NCBI GenBank assembly: GCA_020249865.1
Contig: JADCEV010000087.1
Coordinates: 1 to 39,141, forward strand
Source: Roseomonas sp.
Lineage (GTDB): Bacteria; Pseudomonadota; Alphaproteobacteria; Acetobacterales; Acetobacteraceae
DNA: 39,141 nt
Direction: 5' to 3'
Under the pieces are notes generated by a model, which saw nothing but the letters and a program-made list of their open reading frames with translations, was not told the origin of the DNA and did not search any database. Within the stretch, counting starts at the first letter, position 1. The number at the start of each line of letters is the position of its first letter. The translations under genes and the position numbers were made by a program. Shown here piece by piece: positions 1-9,131 of this stretch.

Positions 1-2
1 GC

Positions 3-512
3 AATGGCTGGAACCAGGATGAGATTGAAAACCACGGCACCGTTTTCGCCACACGCCACAAGCTGGCGCGTGAACGCATTGAGGCGATGAAGGCAATCTG
101 GACCCAAGCCCAGCCAAGTTATGCCGGCGAATTCATCAATTTCACGCCGATGGAAACCGGGCCGAAGCCGCTGCAAAAACCGCATCCGCCGATCATTGTC
201 GGTGGCGCCTTTCCCTGGGGTGCAAAGCGCGCGGTGCGTTATGGTGACGGCTGGATGCCGCATCGTGTGCGCAAGCACTATGCCGATGTCGGCGCGCTGA
301 TCCCGCAATTCCGCCAATTGGTCGCCGAAGCCGGGCGCCGCGACGAAGACTTGCCCATCACCATTTGGGGCGTGAAGGAAGATCGCGATGCGCTGCTTAC
401 CGACCGCGACCTTGGTGTTGCGCGCGTGGTACTCAGCCTTGCTTCCGCCAAGCGCGATGAGATTCTGCCGCAGCTTGACCGCTGGGCGCCGCTGATCCGC
501 GCGGTGGCCTAA
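3..512 (+). CDS. LLM-class oxidoreductase (probably F420-dependent), 3' part only
   Basis: This is the C-terminal 169 codons of a luciferase-like (LLM) TIM-barrel oxidoreductase; the N-terminus lies before the window. The open frame runs from base 3 to a TAA at 510-512. It begins with NGWNQDEIENHG, the usual start of the second half of this family, followed by an ERIEAMKAIW helix and then a PKPLQKPHPPIIVGG strand that closes the flavin or deazaflavin pocket. Family knowledge says such enzymes use FMN or F420; adjacency to F420 biosynthesis genes favours F420H2, which is inference. Its stop overlaps the stop of the convergent gene at 509 by 4 bp. The substrate cannot be guessed. Confidence 0.85.
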   Translation, partial: NGWNQDEIENHGTVFATRHKLARERIEAMKAIWTQAQPSYAGEFINFTPMETGPKPLQKPHPPIIVGGAFPWGAKRAVRYGDGWMPHRVRKHYADVGALIPQFRQLVAEAGRRDEDLPITIWGVKEDRDALLTDRDLGVARVVLSLASAKRDEILPQLDRWAPLIRAVA

Positions 513-1537
513 AGAACGGTTTCCGCAGCAAGGCGCAGGGCCTCCTGCGTCGCACCTGTCAGCACCAGCGTCGAAAGCTTGCCTTCACGCGCCGCCGCCT
601 GCCAATCCCGCAAGCGGGCGCGCACGCGATCTGCGGGGCCAACCAGCGCAATTTCATCCACCAACGCATCCGGCACGGCCGCCAGCGCTTCCTTGCGATG
701 CCCGGCCAGAAACGCCTTTTGGATCGCGACCGCGGCATCGGGAAAGCCTAGGCGCTTGCAATAATCATTGTAGAAATTCTTGCCGATGGCGCCCATGCCG
801 CCGATGTAAAGCGCCAATTCCGGCTTCACGGAATCGCGGCAGGCTTGCAGATCATCGCCGACCCTTATTTTCGTATAGGGTGCGATATCAAAATCACTTA
901 AGGCGCGCGGTGAAGCAGCCTTCGCCATGCCTTCCAGCGTTGGCTTCACCACCAGATCAGCTTTCTCCGGCGACATGAAAATCGGTAAATTCCCATCGGC
1001 GATTTCACCCGCAAGCCGCATGCCGCCCGGCGTGATGGACGCGCAGTAAAAACGCATTGGCTTGCCATGCAGAATGCTCTTCAGCGGCTTGCCAAGCCCG
1101 GTGGCATCCGGCCCATCATAGGGAATGCGATAATGCGTGCCCTGATATTCCAAGGGCCTTTCGCGCGCGATGATGGCGCGCATGATGTCTATATACTCAC
1201 GCGTGCGCACAATCGGGCTGCCATAGGGCTGCCCATGCCATCCTTCCACCACCTGCGGCCCGGAAGGTCCAACACCGCACAAAAAGCGATCCCCGGAAAG
1301 GGATTGCAAGGTCAGCGCTGTTGAAGCTGCACAAGCAGGGCTGCGCGCCGGCATTTGCATAATGCCCGTGCCGGCCTTGATTTTCGTGGTTTGCGCCAGC
1401 ACCCAGGTGATGGGTGTCACCGCATCCGTCCCGTAGCTTTCACCGCACCAAACCATGGTGAAACCAAGCCTTTCGGCTTCCAGCACCAGCGCCATATCAA
1501 TGGTGCCGGTCATGCCAAGCGTCATGCCAAGGCGCAT
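509..1537 (-). CDS. LLM-class F420-dependent oxidoreductase, 342 aa
   Basis: This is a full-length luciferase-like monooxygenase-fold protein. It starts with a beta strand (MRLGMTLG) and a helix leading to the ERLGFTMVWCGESYG motif. It continues through TKIKAGTGIMQM and GDRFLCGVGPSGPQVVEGWHG, which form the cofactor side of the barrel in this family. The ATG at 1535-1537 lies 3 bases after the stop of the upstream minus-strand LLM gene (1541), so the two are probably co-transcribed and translationally coupled. Its 3' end overlaps the convergent partial LLM gene by 4 bp. Use of F420 rather than FMN is inferred from the F420 biosynthesis genes nearby. The substrate is unknown. Confidence 0.85.
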   Translation of the reverse strand: MRLGMTLGMTGTIDMALVLEAERLGFTMVWCGESYGTDAVTPITWVLAQTTKIKAGTGIMQMPARSPACAASTALTLQSLSGDRFLCGVGPSGPQVVEGWHGQPYGSPIVRTREYIDIMRAIIARERPLEYQGTHYRIPYDGPDATGLGKPLKSILHGKPMRFYCASITPGGMRLAGEIADGNLPIFMSPEKADLVVKPTLEGMAKAASPRALSDFDIAPYTKIRVGDDLQACRDSVKPELALYIGGMGAIGKNFYNDYCKRLGFPDAAVAIQKAFLAGHRKEALAAVPDALVDEIALVGPADRVRARLRDWQAAAREGKLSTLVLTGATQEALRLAAETVL

Positions 1538-1540
1538 GGT

Positions 1541-2494
1541 TCAGACCCTTTCCATTACGGTTGCGCGAAAGCTTTCCATCTGCCCCAGCACTTTCTCCAC
1601 CGTGGAACCAAGGAAGTTGAAATCAATCGCGCTGACACCCAGCGCGCGCAATGCCTGGATATCTTCCACAATCTGCGCCGCACTGCCGGAGAATAAATAC
1701 CGTTCCCCATCGCCGGCGAGTGCAGGCAATTCCGCGCCGAATTTTTGGACGCGAAGCGAAAGCCCAACAGCAGCCGAGTCCCGCCCGGCCTCCGCGGTCA
1801 GGCGGCGCAGCTTGGCAACGGCCGCCTTGTAGCGCACCAGGCTATCCAGCGGGAAAGCCGGATTCGTGCCGATGGGATACCAGGCATCACCAAGCCGTGC
1901 GGTGCGCCTGAGCGCCGGGCCGCTTTCACCCCCCACCCAAATCGGCGGCCCGCCTGGCTGCACGGGCTTGGGTTCAAAGCTGATCTTGTCGAAGGAAACA
2001 TATTCGCCCTGAAAGCGCGGATCGGGCGCGGTCCATAATTCCCGCGCGGCCAGGATATATTCATCCGTCACCTTGCCGCGCGCGGCGAAGTCCGGCGCGT
2101 CAAGTGCTTCAAACTCCTCCTTCAGCCAACCCGCGCCAATGCCAAGCGTCAGCCGGCCGTTGGAGAATATATCAATCGTGGACAGGATTTTCGCCGTCAG
2201 CACCGCCGGGCGATGCGGCACCACCATCACCGAAGTCACCAGCCGTAGCTTGCTGGTGCGTGCAGCGGCGAACATCACCTCGGTCAATTGTTCATGGCGT
2301 GCGCCGCGCGCGCCGGCGGGGAATTCGCCATTATCCGAATAGGGGTAGATGGCGTGAATATCGGTCGGGATCACCACATGGTCGCTGAAGGTGGCATAGG
2401 CATAGCCCATCGCCTCCCCACCCTGGAGCAGCTGGGTAATCGCCTCGGGCGAGGCAAGCGGGCCGGCGGTTGGGGCGTTGAAACCGATTTGCAT
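1541..2494 (-). CDS. LLM-class F420-dependent oxidoreductase, 317 aa
   Basis: This is another LLM-family enzyme. Visible family landmarks are YATFSDHVVIP near residue 35, LRLVTSVMVVPHRPAVLTAKILSTID, GRLTLGIGAGWLKEEFEALD in the middle and FEPKPVQPGGPPIWVGG at about two thirds. The frame is open further upstream, but I place the start at the ATG at 2492-2494. A GGGAGG Shine-Dalgarno-like sequence sits about 6 bases before it, and MQIGFN is the normal family N-terminus. The upstream extension is low-complexity and lies opposite fbiC leader DNA. The gene is divergent from fbiC with about 80 bp between starts, and leads a two-gene transcript with the LLM gene ending at 509. Confidence 0.85.
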   Translation of the reverse strand: MQIGFNAPTAGPLASPEAITQLLQGGEAMGYAYATFSDHVVIPTDIHAIYPYSDNGEFPAGARGARHEQLTEVMFAAARTSKLRLVTSVMVVPHRPAVLTAKILSTIDIFSNGRLTLGIGAGWLKEEFEALDAPDFAARGKVTDEYILAARELWTAPDPRFQGEYVSFDKISFEPKPVQPGGPPIWVGGESGPALRRTARLGDAWYPIGTNPAFPLDSLVRYKAAVAKLRRLTAEAGRDSAAVGLSLRVQKFGAELPALAGDGERYLFSGSAAQIVEDIQALRALGVSAIDFNFLGSTVEKVLGQMESFRATVMERV

Positions 2495-2557
2495 TTTGGG
2501 CCTCCCATCCCCGCGCATTGCATCTGGCGCGGCCTTCCCACACGATGGGGCCAGGGG

Positions 2558-2564
2558 AAGGAGG
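2558..2564 (+). promoter_or_regulatory. Ribosome binding site deciding the fbiC start
   Basis: The sequence AAGGAGG is a full Shine-Dalgarno match. It ends directly against an in-frame ATG (2565) but lies 9 bases before an in-frame GTG (2574), which argues for GTG initiation. Confidence 0.6.
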
Positions 2565-2573
2565 ATGGCAAGG

Positions 2574-4925
2574 GTGCAGGATAGGCTGGAAGCTACACCA
2601 CTGGCGGAGCTAATGGCGGAAGCGGCCGCTTTGCGCGATGCCGGGCATGGCCGCGTCATGTCCTATTCGCGCAAGGTCTTCATTCCGCTGACGAAGCTCT
2701 GCCGCGATGTCTGCCATTACTGCACCTTTGCCGAAAAGCCGCGCGCGGGGCGGGCCGCGTATCTTTCGCCCGAAGAAGTGCTGGCCATTGCGCGCGCCGG
2801 CGCCAAGGCCGGCTGCACCGAAGCGTTATTCACATTGGGCGACAAACCCGAATTGCGCTGGCGCCAGGCGCGTGAGGCTTTGGCCGAGATGGGCCATGCC
2901 AGCACGATCGACTATCTGGGGGCGATGTGTGATCTGGTGCTGCGCGAAACCGGGCTGCTGCCGCACGCCAATCCGGGTGTTATGAATGCGGCAGAACTTG
3001 GCACCTTGCGCGAAGTGACCGCGAGCCAAGGCATCATGCTGGAAAGCATCAGTGAAAGGCTCTGCACACCGGGCGGCGTGCATTATGGCAGCCCCGACAA
3101 GCACCCGGCCATTCGCCTTGGGGTGTTGAATGAGGCGGGTGCAGCGCGGATTCCATTCACCACCGGCATCTTGATCGGCATTGGCGAAACCCGCGCCGAA
3201 CGGCTGGAAGCGCTGCGCGCCATCGCAGCAAGCCATGCGCGTTACGGCCATGTGCAGGAAGTCATCATCCAGAATTTCCGCGCCAAGCCGCGCACCAAGC
3301 GTGCCGATGCGGATGAACCTGATTTGGACGATCTGCTGTGGACCATTGCCTCAGCGCGCATCATCCTGGGTGCGCGCGCGAATATCCAGGCGCCGCCCAA
3401 TCTTTCGCCCGGTACCTATCCAAGCCTGATCGCCGCCGGAATCAATGATTGGGGCGGTATTTCGCCGGTGACGCCGGATCATGTGAATCCTGAAGCGCCT
3501 TGGCCCGCGATTGCGAGCCTCGCTGAGAAAACCGCGAGCATGGGCAAGGTCCTGGCGCAGCGCCTGCCGGCCTATCCCGCCTATGTCCGCGCGCCGCGCG
3601 ACTGGTTCGCGCCGCGCATCGCAGCCGCGCTGCTGCGTGCGAGTGACGCAACGGGCTTCGCGCGCGGCGATGATTGGTCGCCCGGTGCGCTCACGCTGCC
3701 GCGTCTTGCCGCGCCGCTACTGGCTGCGACTGACGCAACGCTGTCAGCCTTGGTGGAACGCGCCGCTCAGGGTGAAAGGCTGGATGCGCCCGCCATCGAA
3801 ACGCTGTTTGCCGCGCGGGATGCGGACCAGGCGCATGTCATGGCGGCGGCTGATCGGCTGCGCCAGGCGGTAGCGGGCGATACCGTGCGCTATGTGGTCA
3901 ATCGCAACATCAACTATACCAATATCTGCAGCTATCGTTGCAGCTTTTGCGCCTTCAGAAAGGGCAAGACGCATGAAGCCCTGCGCGGCCCGGCCTATGA
4001 TCTTGATCACGCAGAAATCATCCGCCGTGCCAAGGAAGCCTGGGCGCGCGGTGCGACAGAAGTCTGCCTGCAAGGTGGCATCCACCCCAATTATACCGGC
4101 GCCACCTATGAGGCGATTTGCCACGCCATCAAGCAGGCCGTGCCGGGGATGCATATCCATGCCTTCTCGGCGCTTGAAATCCATCAGGGCGCGCGCACGC
4201 TCGGGCTTTCGCTTTCAGCGTTTTTGGCACGGCTGAGCAATGCCGGGCTTGGCACTTTGCCGGGCACCGCTGCGGAGATACTGGATGATGAGATACGCGC
4301 CATCATCTGCCCGGATAAGGTGAATACGGAAGAATGGCAGGCAGTGATGCGGGCTGCGCATGGGCTTGGGCTGCGCAGTACCGCGACCATCATGTTCGGC
4401 CATGTGGAAGCGCCCTTGCATTGGGCGCGGCATTTGCTGGTACTGCGGGATCTGCAAGCGGAAACCGGCGGCTTCACCGAATTCGTACCCTTGCCCTTCG
4501 TGCATATGGAAGCGCCCATGTATCTGCGCGGCCTGGCGCGCCGCGGCCCCAGTTTCCGTGAGGCACTGCTGATGCACAGCGTCGCGCGTTTGGTGCTTCA
4601 TCCGCATTTCACGAATATCCAGACCAGCTGGGTAAAGATGGGTCCCGAAGGTGCGGCGATGGCCCTGCAGGCGGGGGCGAATGATTTGGGCGGCACGCTG
4701 ATGAATGAAAGCATCAGCCGCGCCGCCGGCACGGAGCACGGTCAGGAGTTTCCGCCCGAGGCAATGGAAAGCTTGATCCTTTCCATTGGCCGGCAGCCGA
4801 TGCAGCGTAGCACCACCTATGGCACCGTTACGCACGAACGCGAAGATGCTTCGCGCCGCGCCGCGCCGCTTTTGCCCATGGTGCAGACGGCGCCGCGCAA
4901 GCGTGTGTTATTGGCAGGCGACTAG
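2574..4925 (+). CDS. fbiC: FO synthase, fused CofG-CofH radical SAM protein
   Basis: The product makes the deazaflavin chromophore FO from tyrosine and the riboflavin intermediate 5-amino-6-ribitylamino-uracil. Two radical-SAM halves are visible. The N-terminal CofG-like half has Cys-x3-Cys-x2-Cys at about residues 43, 47 and 50 (CRDVCHYC). The C-terminal CofH-like half has a second at about 452, 456 and 459 (CSYRCSFC). The length of about 783 residues is close to actinobacterial FbiC, whereas archaea use separate proteins. I chose GTG 2574 because AAGGAGG at 2558-2564 lies 9 bases before it; the in-frame ATG at 2565 abuts that site with no spacer. An open extension back to 2478 looks non-coding. 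The stop overlaps the cofC stop tail to tail. Confidence 0.95.
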   Translation: MQDRLEATPLAELMAEAAALRDAGHGRVMSYSRKVFIPLTKLCRDVCHYCTFAEKPRAGRAAYLSPEEVLAIARAGAKAGCTEALFTLGDKPELRWRQAREALAEMGHASTIDYLGAMCDLVLRETGLLPHANPGVMNAAELGTLREVTASQGIMLESISERLCTPGGVHYGSPDKHPAIRLGVLNEAGAARIPFTTGILIGIGETRAERLEALRAIAASHARYGHVQEVIIQNFRAKPRTKRADADEPDLDDLLWTIASARIILGARANIQAPPNLSPGTYPSLIAAGINDWGGISPVTPDHVNPEAPWPAIASLAEKTASMGKVLAQRLPAYPAYVRAPRDWFAPRIAAALLRASDATGFARGDDWSPGALTLPRLAAPLLAATDATLSALVERAAQGERLDAPAIETLFAARDADQAHVMAAADRLRQAVAGDTVRYVVNRNINYTNICSYRCSFCAFRKGKTHEALRGPAYDLDHAEIIRRAKEAWARGATEVCLQGGIHPNYTGATYEAICHAIKQAVPGMHIHAFSALEIHQGARTLGLSLSAFLARLSNAGLGTLPGTAAEILDDEIRAIICPDKVNTEEWQAVMRAAHGLGLRSTATIMFGHVEAPLHWARHLLVLRDLQAETGGFTEFVPLPFVHMEAPMYLRGLARRGPSFREALLMHSVARLVLHPHFTNIQTSWVKMGPEGAAMALQAGANDLGGTLMNESISRAAGTEHGQEFPPEAMESLILSIGRQPMQRSTTYGTVTHEREDASRRAAPLLPMVQTAPRKRVLLAGD

Positions 4926-5581
4926 GCGACGCGCTTCAAAATACCGTTCTGCTGCAACCAAAGCAGCGTTTGCGTAGCCTTGGCTTCGGGAATGCCGACA
5001 AAGCGCGCGATATCGGCAGGATGGTCAATATCCATCGCAATACCCGGCAGGCGCAGAATCTGTGGCGTGATGCCGGCTGCGCGCGAGGCAGCCAGATGCG
5101 GTAAATAGCTATCCTCGCCAAACCGTAGCTTCACCGCATCGGGTGGTGACATCAGGATGGCATTCGAACCCTGCTCATCATGCGCGGGCGCTATGATGAA
5201 GGAGGGCGCGGCGCTTGCGGCTGTAATCAGCGCCTCAACCTCTGGCGTTTTCACAGCGGGAATATCACCTGGCAAGGTCAGGATCGCCGCAACACCTTCC
5301 GCCTGTAGCACTGACGCCGCCGCTGTCACCGCGCCGGTATGCCCTGCCCGCGCGCCTTCCGTGATGATCCGCGCGCCATATTCCCGCGCAAGCGCCTGCG
5401 CCCAAGAATCCACAGTTACCACTGCAATGCCCGCCAGACCTCGTGCCGCCGAAAGCACGGTCAGCACATCGCGCAACATCACCTGCATCAGTGCTATGCG
5501 TTCTTCGGGTGAAAGCAAGGGCGCAAGGCGCTGCTTTGCCCCCACCATCTCCTTCACCGGCAGGATGGCCCAGGGCTTCAT
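4922..5581 (-). CDS. cofC: CofC/FbiD-type guanylyltransferase for F420 side chain
   Basis: This enzyme activates a three-carbon phosphoacid with GTP, giving the diphospho-guanosine donor that CofD attaches to FO. The 219-residue protein begins with PVKEMVGAKQRLAPLLSPEER, the nucleotide-binding start of the family. It also has LTLPGDIPAV (acidic metal-binding strand), QGSNAILMSPP, a FGEDSYLPH segment and the MDIDHPADIARF ending. It is last in the minus-strand operon: its ATG overlaps the cofD TGA as ATGA (5578-5581). The substrate could be 2-phospholactate, phosphoenolpyruvate or 3-phosphoglycerate, as CofC enzymes are known to differ between archaea, mycobacteria and some proteobacteria. I cannot tell which from the sequence. 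Confidence 0.92.
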   Translation of the reverse strand: MKPWAILPVKEMVGAKQRLAPLLSPEERIALMQVMLRDVLTVLSAARGLAGIAVVTVDSWAQALAREYGARIITEGARAGHTGAVTAAASVLQAEGVAAILTLPGDIPAVKTPEVEALITAASAAPSFIIAPAHDEQGSNAILMSPPDAVKLRFGEDSYLPHLAASRAAGITPQILRLPGIAMDIDHPADIARFVGIPEAKATQTLLWLQQNGILKRVA

Positions 5582-6498
5582 CTAAGCGCGTCAATCGCCG
5601 CCAGCACCTGCCGCGCCAGCGCGATCTTGTCCGCCAGATCGCGCATCAGGGTTGCTGCATAAAATACGCGCGGCGCGATGCCCACAGCGTCATCGCCATG
5701 TTCCATCACGAAGCCTTGCAGCAAATCACCATAGCGTGCGGCCACAGCGCCAGCACTTGGCGCCACACCAAGCGCTTCAAACATGCGCGCCGTTGGCCCC
5801 TTCACCGCTTGGCCAGCAATGATGGGCGATACCGCCACCACCGGCGCGCCTGACGCCTTGATAGCCTCGCTCAATCCCGGCACGGCCAGAATGGGTTCGA
5901 TGCTGATGAAGGGATTGCTCGGGCAAATCACGATACCGCGAGGCTTCGCGCGCAGCGCTTCCAGCAATGCGGGTTGCGGGCGCGCCTGTTCGACACCAGC
6001 GAATTTCACTGCCCGTGCCAGCGGTTCAGCACGCAGGCGCACAAACCAATCCTGGAAATCAAGCCAGCCTTGATCGGTGCTGATTCGCGTGCGCACCGGA
6101 TCATCACTCATCGGCAGGATGCGTGGGCCGATGCCGAAGCGCTGGCGCACATCATCGGTGATGGTTGAAAGCGTCTCACCGCCGCGCAGCCGATGGCTCC
6201 GCAGCACATGCAGCGCCAAATCACGATCACCCAGGCGAAACCAATCCGCCCCACCAAGCGCGGCGAGGGTTTCCATAAAAGCCCAGCTTTCATCCGCGCG
6301 CCCCCAACCAAGATTGGGATTATCCAGCCCCGCCAGGGTGTAAAGCAGCGTATCCGTATCCGGGCAGATCGTAAGCCCGTAATGTTCAAAATCATCGCCG
6401 GTATTGGCAATGATCAGCAATTCCTCCGGCGGCAAAACATGCGCAAGACCAAGTGCCAACTTCGCCCCACCAATGCCGCCGGAAAGCGCGATGATCAC
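5578..6498 (-). CDS. cofD: CofD/FbiA 2-phospho-L-lactate (or PEP) transferase
   Basis: The product transfers the activated phosphoacid from the CofC product onto FO, giving F420-0 or its dehydro or hydroxylated variant. The 306-residue protein opens with the glycine-rich LSGGIGGAKLALGL loop (about residues 5-18). It has IANTGDDFEHYGLTICPDTDTLLYTLAG, the FO and metal-binding segment, and the ICPSNPFISIEPIL and VAVSPIIAGQAVKGP motifs late in the chain. All are characteristic of CofD. The start is GTG (6496-6498), overlapping the cofE stop as GTGA, and its stop overlaps the cofC start. Cytosolic. Confidence 0.95.
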   Translation of the reverse strand: MIIALSGGIGGAKLALGLAHVLPPEELLIIANTGDDFEHYGLTICPDTDTLLYTLAGLDNPNLGWGRADESWAFMETLAALGGADWFRLGDRDLALHVLRSHRLRGGETLSTITDDVRQRFGIGPRILPMSDDPVRTRISTDQGWLDFQDWFVRLRAEPLARAVKFAGVEQARPQPALLEALRAKPRGIVICPSNPFISIEPILAVPGLSEAIKASGAPVVAVSPIIAGQAVKGPTARMFEALGVAPSAGAVAARYGDLLQGFVMEHGDDAVGIAPRVFYAATLMRDLADKIALARQVLAAIDALR

Positions 6499-7235
6499 GG
6501 GAAAAGATCCTCCTGCGCGGGGCGGATCAATTCGGCGGCAGGATTTTCTGCGTCGGACCAGGACAACCCGCGCAGCAATACTGCCGGCTGCCCTTCAGCC
6601 CCCTGCCCCATCACCAGGCCAGAAGCAGCGGCAATTTCATCGGCGAAGCCGGTGATGCTGACCATGAGCGTACGGCCAAACAAATCGGGCTGGCCGCGCA
6701 AATCACGCAAGGCCGGCAAGCCCGCCGAACCGATTGCAACACCTACTGTGCCGCGACGCCAAGCCCGGCCGAAACTATCCGTAATCACCACGGGCAGGCC
6801 AAGCCGGGCGGCGAGCGCTGCCGCACTCCCATCCGGATCGTGCGGCAAGAGCAGCGCGTGGCCATCGGTTCCGATGTTCGATTGGTCAATGCCGGCATTG
6901 GCCATGACAAAACCCAGCCGATGCTTGACGATAATCAGGTTAGGCCGTGCGCGCACGACGCGTTCTGCTTCCGACAGTATCAATTCGACCAACCGCGCAT
7001 CCTTGCCGGTTTGCGCAGCAAGTTCGCGCGCTACGGCTGATGGCTGCACAGACGCCAGCGCTACACTCCGCCCTTCCGCCTTGCTCACGATTTTCTGCGC
7101 AACCGCCAGCACATCCCCCTGTTGTGGTGTAAGGCCAGCGCGCGCCATGGCAGCCGAAAGCAAACCTGCCAGATCATCGCCTGCCTGCACCATGGGCAGG
7201 CCAGGCAGCGCAAAAAGCTGCAGCGTGGCCTTCAA
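6495..7235 (-). CDS. cofE: Coenzyme F420:L-glutamate ligase
   Basis: The product adds glutamates to F420-0 using GTP, giving the polyglutamyl tail. Family landmarks are [17 protein letters not shown] at the N-terminus, [16 protein letters not shown] near residue 45, [24 protein letters not shown] and [28 protein letters not shown]. It is a stand-alone CofE of about 246 residues without the C-terminal nitroreductase-like domain of actinobacterial FbiB. I place the start at TTG 7233-7235, which overlaps the FGD stop as TTGA and gives the usual family N-terminus. The open frame continues upstream to 7397, but that part lies wholly within FGD. ATG 7193 would cut off the conserved start. Confidence 0.9.
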   Translation of the reverse strand: MKATLQLFALPGLPMVQAGDDLAGLLSAAMARAGLTPQQGDVLAVAQKIVSKAEGRSVALASVQPSAVARELAAQTGKDARLVELILSEAERVVRARPNLIIVKHRLGFVMANAGIDQSNIGTDGHALLLPHDPDGSAAALAARLGLPVVITDSFGRAWRRGTVGVAIGSAGLPALRDLRGQPDLFGRTLMVSITGFADEIAAASGLVMGQGAEGQPAVLLRGLSWSDAENPAAELIRPAQEDLFP

Positions 7236-8242
7236 GCGAAGCGGCGGCGCAGCAGTGGCAGCACCTGCTCCCCATAGAGGCGCAAGAACCGCGCCTGATC
7301 CGGCCCCGGCGCATGAAACACCAAATGTCGGAAGCCGAGGCTGACATAATAGCCAATACGCTCCACATGCTCTTCCGGATCGTTGGAGACGATCCAACGG
7401 CTCGCCGCGCGTTCAAGCGGCAGCGCATCGGCAAGTCGCTCCATTTCCACCGGGTCTTCCACCGACATTTTTTCTTCGGCCGAAAGCGCCAGCGCCGCCC
7501 AATGGCGCGTGTCTTCCAAGGCACGCTGCCTGTCCGTATCGAAGGAAACCTTCACTTCGATCATGCGATCATAGTCGGGCTTGGGTGTTGCTGCGGCTTC
7601 CAGCCCTGCGAGAACATTCGGCAGCAGGGTTTCGGTGTAAAGTTCTGGCTTCTTGCCGCTGGTGCAGATGAAACCATCACCGCCACGGCCAGCATATTTC
7701 GCAACCATGGCACCGGCAGCCGCAACATAAATCGGCACAGGGGTTTCGGGCCGATCATAAATCGTTGCGTGTTCGGTGCGGTAATATTGCCCTTCGAAAC
7801 TCACGCGCTCTTCGGTCCAAAGCTTGCGCATCAATTGCACGGCTTCACGCATACGGGCGAAGCGTTCCTTGAATTCCGGCCAGGGTTGGCCGGTGGAAGG
7901 CACCTCATTCAAGCCCTCGCCAGTGCCGATGCCAAGAATGACGCGGCCCGGAAACATCGCGCCCAAAGTGCCGAAAGCCTGCGCCACAATGGAAGGATGG
8001 TAGCGAAAGGTCGGCGTCAGTACGCTGGTGCCCATGACAAGCCGCTGCGTGCGCGCCCCAAGCGCGCCAAGCCAGACAAGCGAATTCGGCGCATGGCCGC
8101 CCGTGTGTTTCCAGGGCTGGAAATGGTCCGAGATGAAGCAGCTATCGAAGCCCATCTCCTCCGCCAGCACGCCAAAATCCAGCAATTGTGCTGGCGCGAA
8201 TTGTTCGGCGGACGCCTTATAGCCAAGCTTCAACATGGCCAT
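7232..8242 (-). CDS. fgd: F420-dependent glucose-6-phosphate dehydrogenase
   Basis: The product oxidises glucose-6-phosphate to 6-phosphogluconolactone while reducing F420 to F420H2. The 336-residue protein has the length of mycobacterial FGD1 and near-identical blocks ([58 protein letters not shown]). The active-site residues known from mycobacterial FGD1 (His40, Trp44, Glu109) fall at the same numbers here. The phosphate-binding Lys198, Lys259 and Arg283 align with Lys197, Lys258 and Arg282, one lower because of a one-residue gap. The ATG at 8240-8242 overlaps the upstream stop as TGATG; an in-frame GTG at 8245 is an alternative. Its stop overlaps the cofE TTG start. Confidence 0.9.
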   Translation of the reverse strand: MAMLKLGYKASAEQFAPAQLLDFGVLAEEMGFDSCFISDHFQPWKHTGGHAPNSLVWLGALGARTQRLVMGTSVLTPTFRYHPSIVAQAFGTLGAMFPGRVILGIGTGEGLNEVPSTGQPWPEFKERFARMREAVQLMRKLWTEERVSFEGQYYRTEHATIYDRPETPVPIYVAAAGAMVAKYAGRGGDGFICTSGKKPELYTETLLPNVLAGLEAAATPKPDYDRMIEVKVSFDTDRQRALEDTRHWAALALSAEEKMSVEDPVEMERLADALPLERAASRWIVSNDPEEHVERIGYYVSLGFRHLVFHAPGPDQARFLRLYGEQVLPLLRRRFA

Positions 8243-9102
8243 CACGTATCCGCCAGCGCCGCAAGCATGGCATCCCGATGCGCGGTATCGCCATCTTCTG
8301 TCACCGGCTGGATGCAAACATGCGTGGCACCCGCGGTGAAATGCGCGCGCAAGCCTGCCTTCACGGTCGCGGCATCGCCATGCAGCACCATGGCATCAAT
8401 GAAGCGGTCACTGCCGCCATTGGCAAGCTCCGCTTCACTAAAACCAAGCCGCAGCCAGTTATTCACGTAATTCGGCAGCGTCATATAGCGCGACAATTCG
8501 CGCCGCCCGAGCGTGCGCGCACGCACCGGATCGGTTTCGATGCACACCTTCTGTTCCACCGCGAGCACCTTGCCAGGACCCAGAATGGCCGCGGCCTGGG
8601 CAGTATGTTCGGGTGTTACGTTGTAAGGCACAGCGCCTTCCGCCGCGCTGCCAGAAAGTGCCAGCATTTTCGGCCCAAGCGCTGCCAGCAGCACCGGCCC
8701 TTCCAACACATCACCGCCCGCCTTGCGCAAACCTTCCAAATAGCCGCGCATGGCAGGGATGGGTTTTTCGTAGCGATGCCCGCGCAAGCCTTCCACCATC
8801 GGGATATGGCTGACACCAAGCCCAAGCGCGAAGCGCCCGCCATGCAACGCATTCAGCGTCGCGAGGCCCCGGCGCGCGGTGAAGGCATCACGCGCATAGA
8901 TATTTGCAATCGAGCTACCAACAATAAGCTTCTTGCTGTTTGCCAGCAAAAACCCCGCCAGCGCCATGGATTCATAACCGCGCGATTCCGGATACCAGAA
9001 GCTGCCATAGCCCAGGTCTTCCACGCGGTTCAGCAGAGCGCGCAAGGTCGCCGCATCCAGCCGATCCGTGGAACACCAAACGCCCAAACGACCGAATTGC
9101 AT
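8242..9102 (-). CDS. LLM-class F420-dependent oxidoreductase, 286 aa
   Basis: This is a short member of the LLM family, about 50 residues shorter than FGD. It has [73 protein letters not shown] and [14 protein letters not shown], as in the short F420-dependent oxidoreductases common in mycobacteria. It sits inside the F420 operon, 29 bases after the lyase gene, and its TGA overlaps the FGD start. That context makes F420 the likely cofactor. The substrate is unknown. Confidence 0.85.
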   Translation of the reverse strand: MQFGRLGVWCSTDRLDAATLRALLNRVEDLGYGSFWYPESRGYESMALAGFLLANSKKLIVGSSIANIYARDAFTARRGLATLNALHGGRFALGLGVSHIPMVEGLRGHRYEKPIPAMRGYLEGLRKAGGDVLEGPVLLAALGPKMLALSGSAAEGAVPYNVTPEHTAQAAAILGPGKVLAVEQKVCIETDPVRARTLGRRELSRYMTLPNYVNNWLRLGFSEAELANGGSDRFIDAMVLHGDAATVKAGLRAHFTAGATHVCIQPVTEDGDTAHRDAMLAALADT

Positions 9103-9131
9103 GATTGTGATCCTTTTCCCCGTAACCTGGG

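Noticed and set aside
2478-2573. N-terminal extension of fbiC
   Set aside because: The extension lacks family similarity, lies opposite the divergent LLM start, and the AAGGAGG site at 2558 supports a later start.
6193-7344. Open frame of 383 codons on the plus strand
   Set aside because: It is antisense to cofD, cofE and the end of fgd, all of which are strongly supported; its composition is that of a shadow frame.
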